Shown: positions 63,584-64,000 of the stretch, in pieces
Layout of the letters: each line of letters begins with the position of its first letter
How positions within the stretch are numbered: the first letter of the stretch is position 1
Source of the DNA: CBFDBF01 sp050304615
GTDB taxonomy: Bacteria; Pseudomonadota; Gammaproteobacteria; Chromatiales; Chromatiaceae
Assembly: GCA_050304615.1 (NCBI GenBank)
Contig: JBNLDW010000015.1
Span: forward strand, 5,354-69,353
DNA: 64,000 nt
Direction: 5' to 3'
Position numbers and translations under genes: made by a program
The notes under the pieces: model-generated
Told to the model about the DNA's origin: nothing
Seen by the model: only the letters and a program-made list of their open reading frames with translations
The model's database searches: none

Positions 63584-64000
63584 CTACTATCCGGTAGCAA
63601 GGCAGGCTAAACAACCCGCAACACCACCCCTTAACCATTCACAGCGCGTAACTCCCAGCCTCAAAGCACTACACCGGCGGATTATACCAGCATTTCAAAC
63701 CCCTTATCAATGGGGAAAAGGGAGAAATATAGAGCCGTGGTTCACCACTCAACGAGCCAGCCTCGTGGATGTGAATTGATCAAATACAGCGCATAAATGT
63801 AAAACGGCCCAGCTGATCACCATCAGATGAGCAGTATACATGTTGGTAGCGGGGGCAGAATTTATTCGGGCCTATGGCCCTCACCCCTTCGGGGCCGCCG
63901 CAAGCGGCGTTCTGCAGACCTCCGGTCCTTGTGAACCTGCTTTTTTGATTTCGTCGTAGGTTCAAAATGAGGTTATTTCTGGGCAAAGAAAAAGGCCACA
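63584..64000. other. non-coding stretch with clustered GC-rich hairpins
   Basis: No supportable gene lies here; the 68-residue frame from 63780 is mainly hairpin sequence. From about 63868 to 63962 there are five short palindromes in series: GGGCC-tat-GGCCC, CCCC-ttc-GGGG, GCCGC-cgcaa-GCGGC-type, GACC-tcc-GGTC, and GAACCTGC ... GTAGGTTC. The block looks like a structured repeat element or RNA. I searched for a metY-type initiator tRNA, found here in enterobacteria, and saw none. Confidence 0.5.

Noticed and set aside
63463..63779. metY-type tRNA upstream of rimP
   Set aside because: No cloverleaf or T-loop sequence could be found.
63780..63986. 68-residue frame at the right edge
   Set aside because: Its sequence comes mainly from the GC-rich hairpin cluster; no start site or family.

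Overview
The window reads as a chromosomal segment of a gammaproteobacterium. Three conserved blocks show this. The first is thrS-infC-rpmI-rplT-pheS-pheT-ihfA-merR-tRNA-Pro. The second is leuC-leuD-leuB-asd-fimV-truA-trpF-trpB-trpA-accD-folC-dedD-cvpA-purF-metZ. The third is rimP-nusA-infB-rbfA-truB-rpsO-pnp. All three lie on the minus strand in the order known from Pseudomonas-like and Chromatiales-like genomes. An AmmeMemoRadiSam gene set, a FimV protein and a matrixin with a VPLPA-type C-terminal anchor would suit a Chromatiales-like (possibly sulfur-oxidising) lineage, but that placement is only an inference.

Layout. 0-3 kb: a three-gene AmmeMemoRadiSam cluster (radical SAM enzyme divergent from the Memo-like and AMMECR1-like genes), preceded by a REP-like hairpin. 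3-7 kb: an RNB exoribonuclease, a YgfZ-type folate-binding protein and an HDOD protein, followed by a 52-bp tandem repeat. 7-15 kb: the translation block (tRNA-Pro, merR-like gene, ihfA, pheT, pheS, rplT, rpmI, infC, thrS, tRNA-Val). infC appears to start at an ATC codon just after a terminator-like hairpin, and pheS is flanked by palindromic intergenic repeats. 15-20 kb: a secreted matrixin, an HNH protein (YajD-like), uvrB, an aspartate-type aminotransferase and tRNA-Asn.

19.8-28.5 kb is an accessory region. It holds two small membrane-protein genes that form integron-type gene cassettes: one complete attC site, one truncated attC, and no integrase. After these come a second REP-like hairpin, a small secreted Cys-rich protein, a Dph6-type ATP pyrophosphatase, a hypoxanthine/uracil-type DNA glycosylase, a Tat-exported DUF1513 protein, a relic of the 3' end of metZ, and a 1157-residue secreted protein with a TolB/FlgO-like N-terminus and TPR-like repeats. 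The metZ relic and the intact metZ flank the large gene as direct repeats.

28.5-46 kb is the long minus-strand biosynthetic block for methionine, purine, folate, fatty acid, tryptophan, lysine/threonine (asd) and leucine synthesis, with FimV, TruA, CvpA and a SPOR protein in between. Palindromic repeats separate leuC, leuD and leuB. A LysR regulator is divergent from leuC. 47-54 kb: an MFS transporter, aroC, a TolC-family outer-membrane protein, an M23 peptidase, an ABC exporter and a FadL-type outer-membrane transporter. 55-63.4 kb: the rimP-to-pnp RNA metabolism operon. The last 0.5 kb, upstream of rimP, holds two minus-strand terminators in tandem and a dense group of GC-rich hairpins.

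The most unusual items are the orphan integron cassettes near tRNA-Asn, the 3' metZ duplication around the giant TPR protein, the ATC start with leader hairpin at infC, the terminator directly before rimP, and the intergenic palindromes placed inside otherwise conserved operons.
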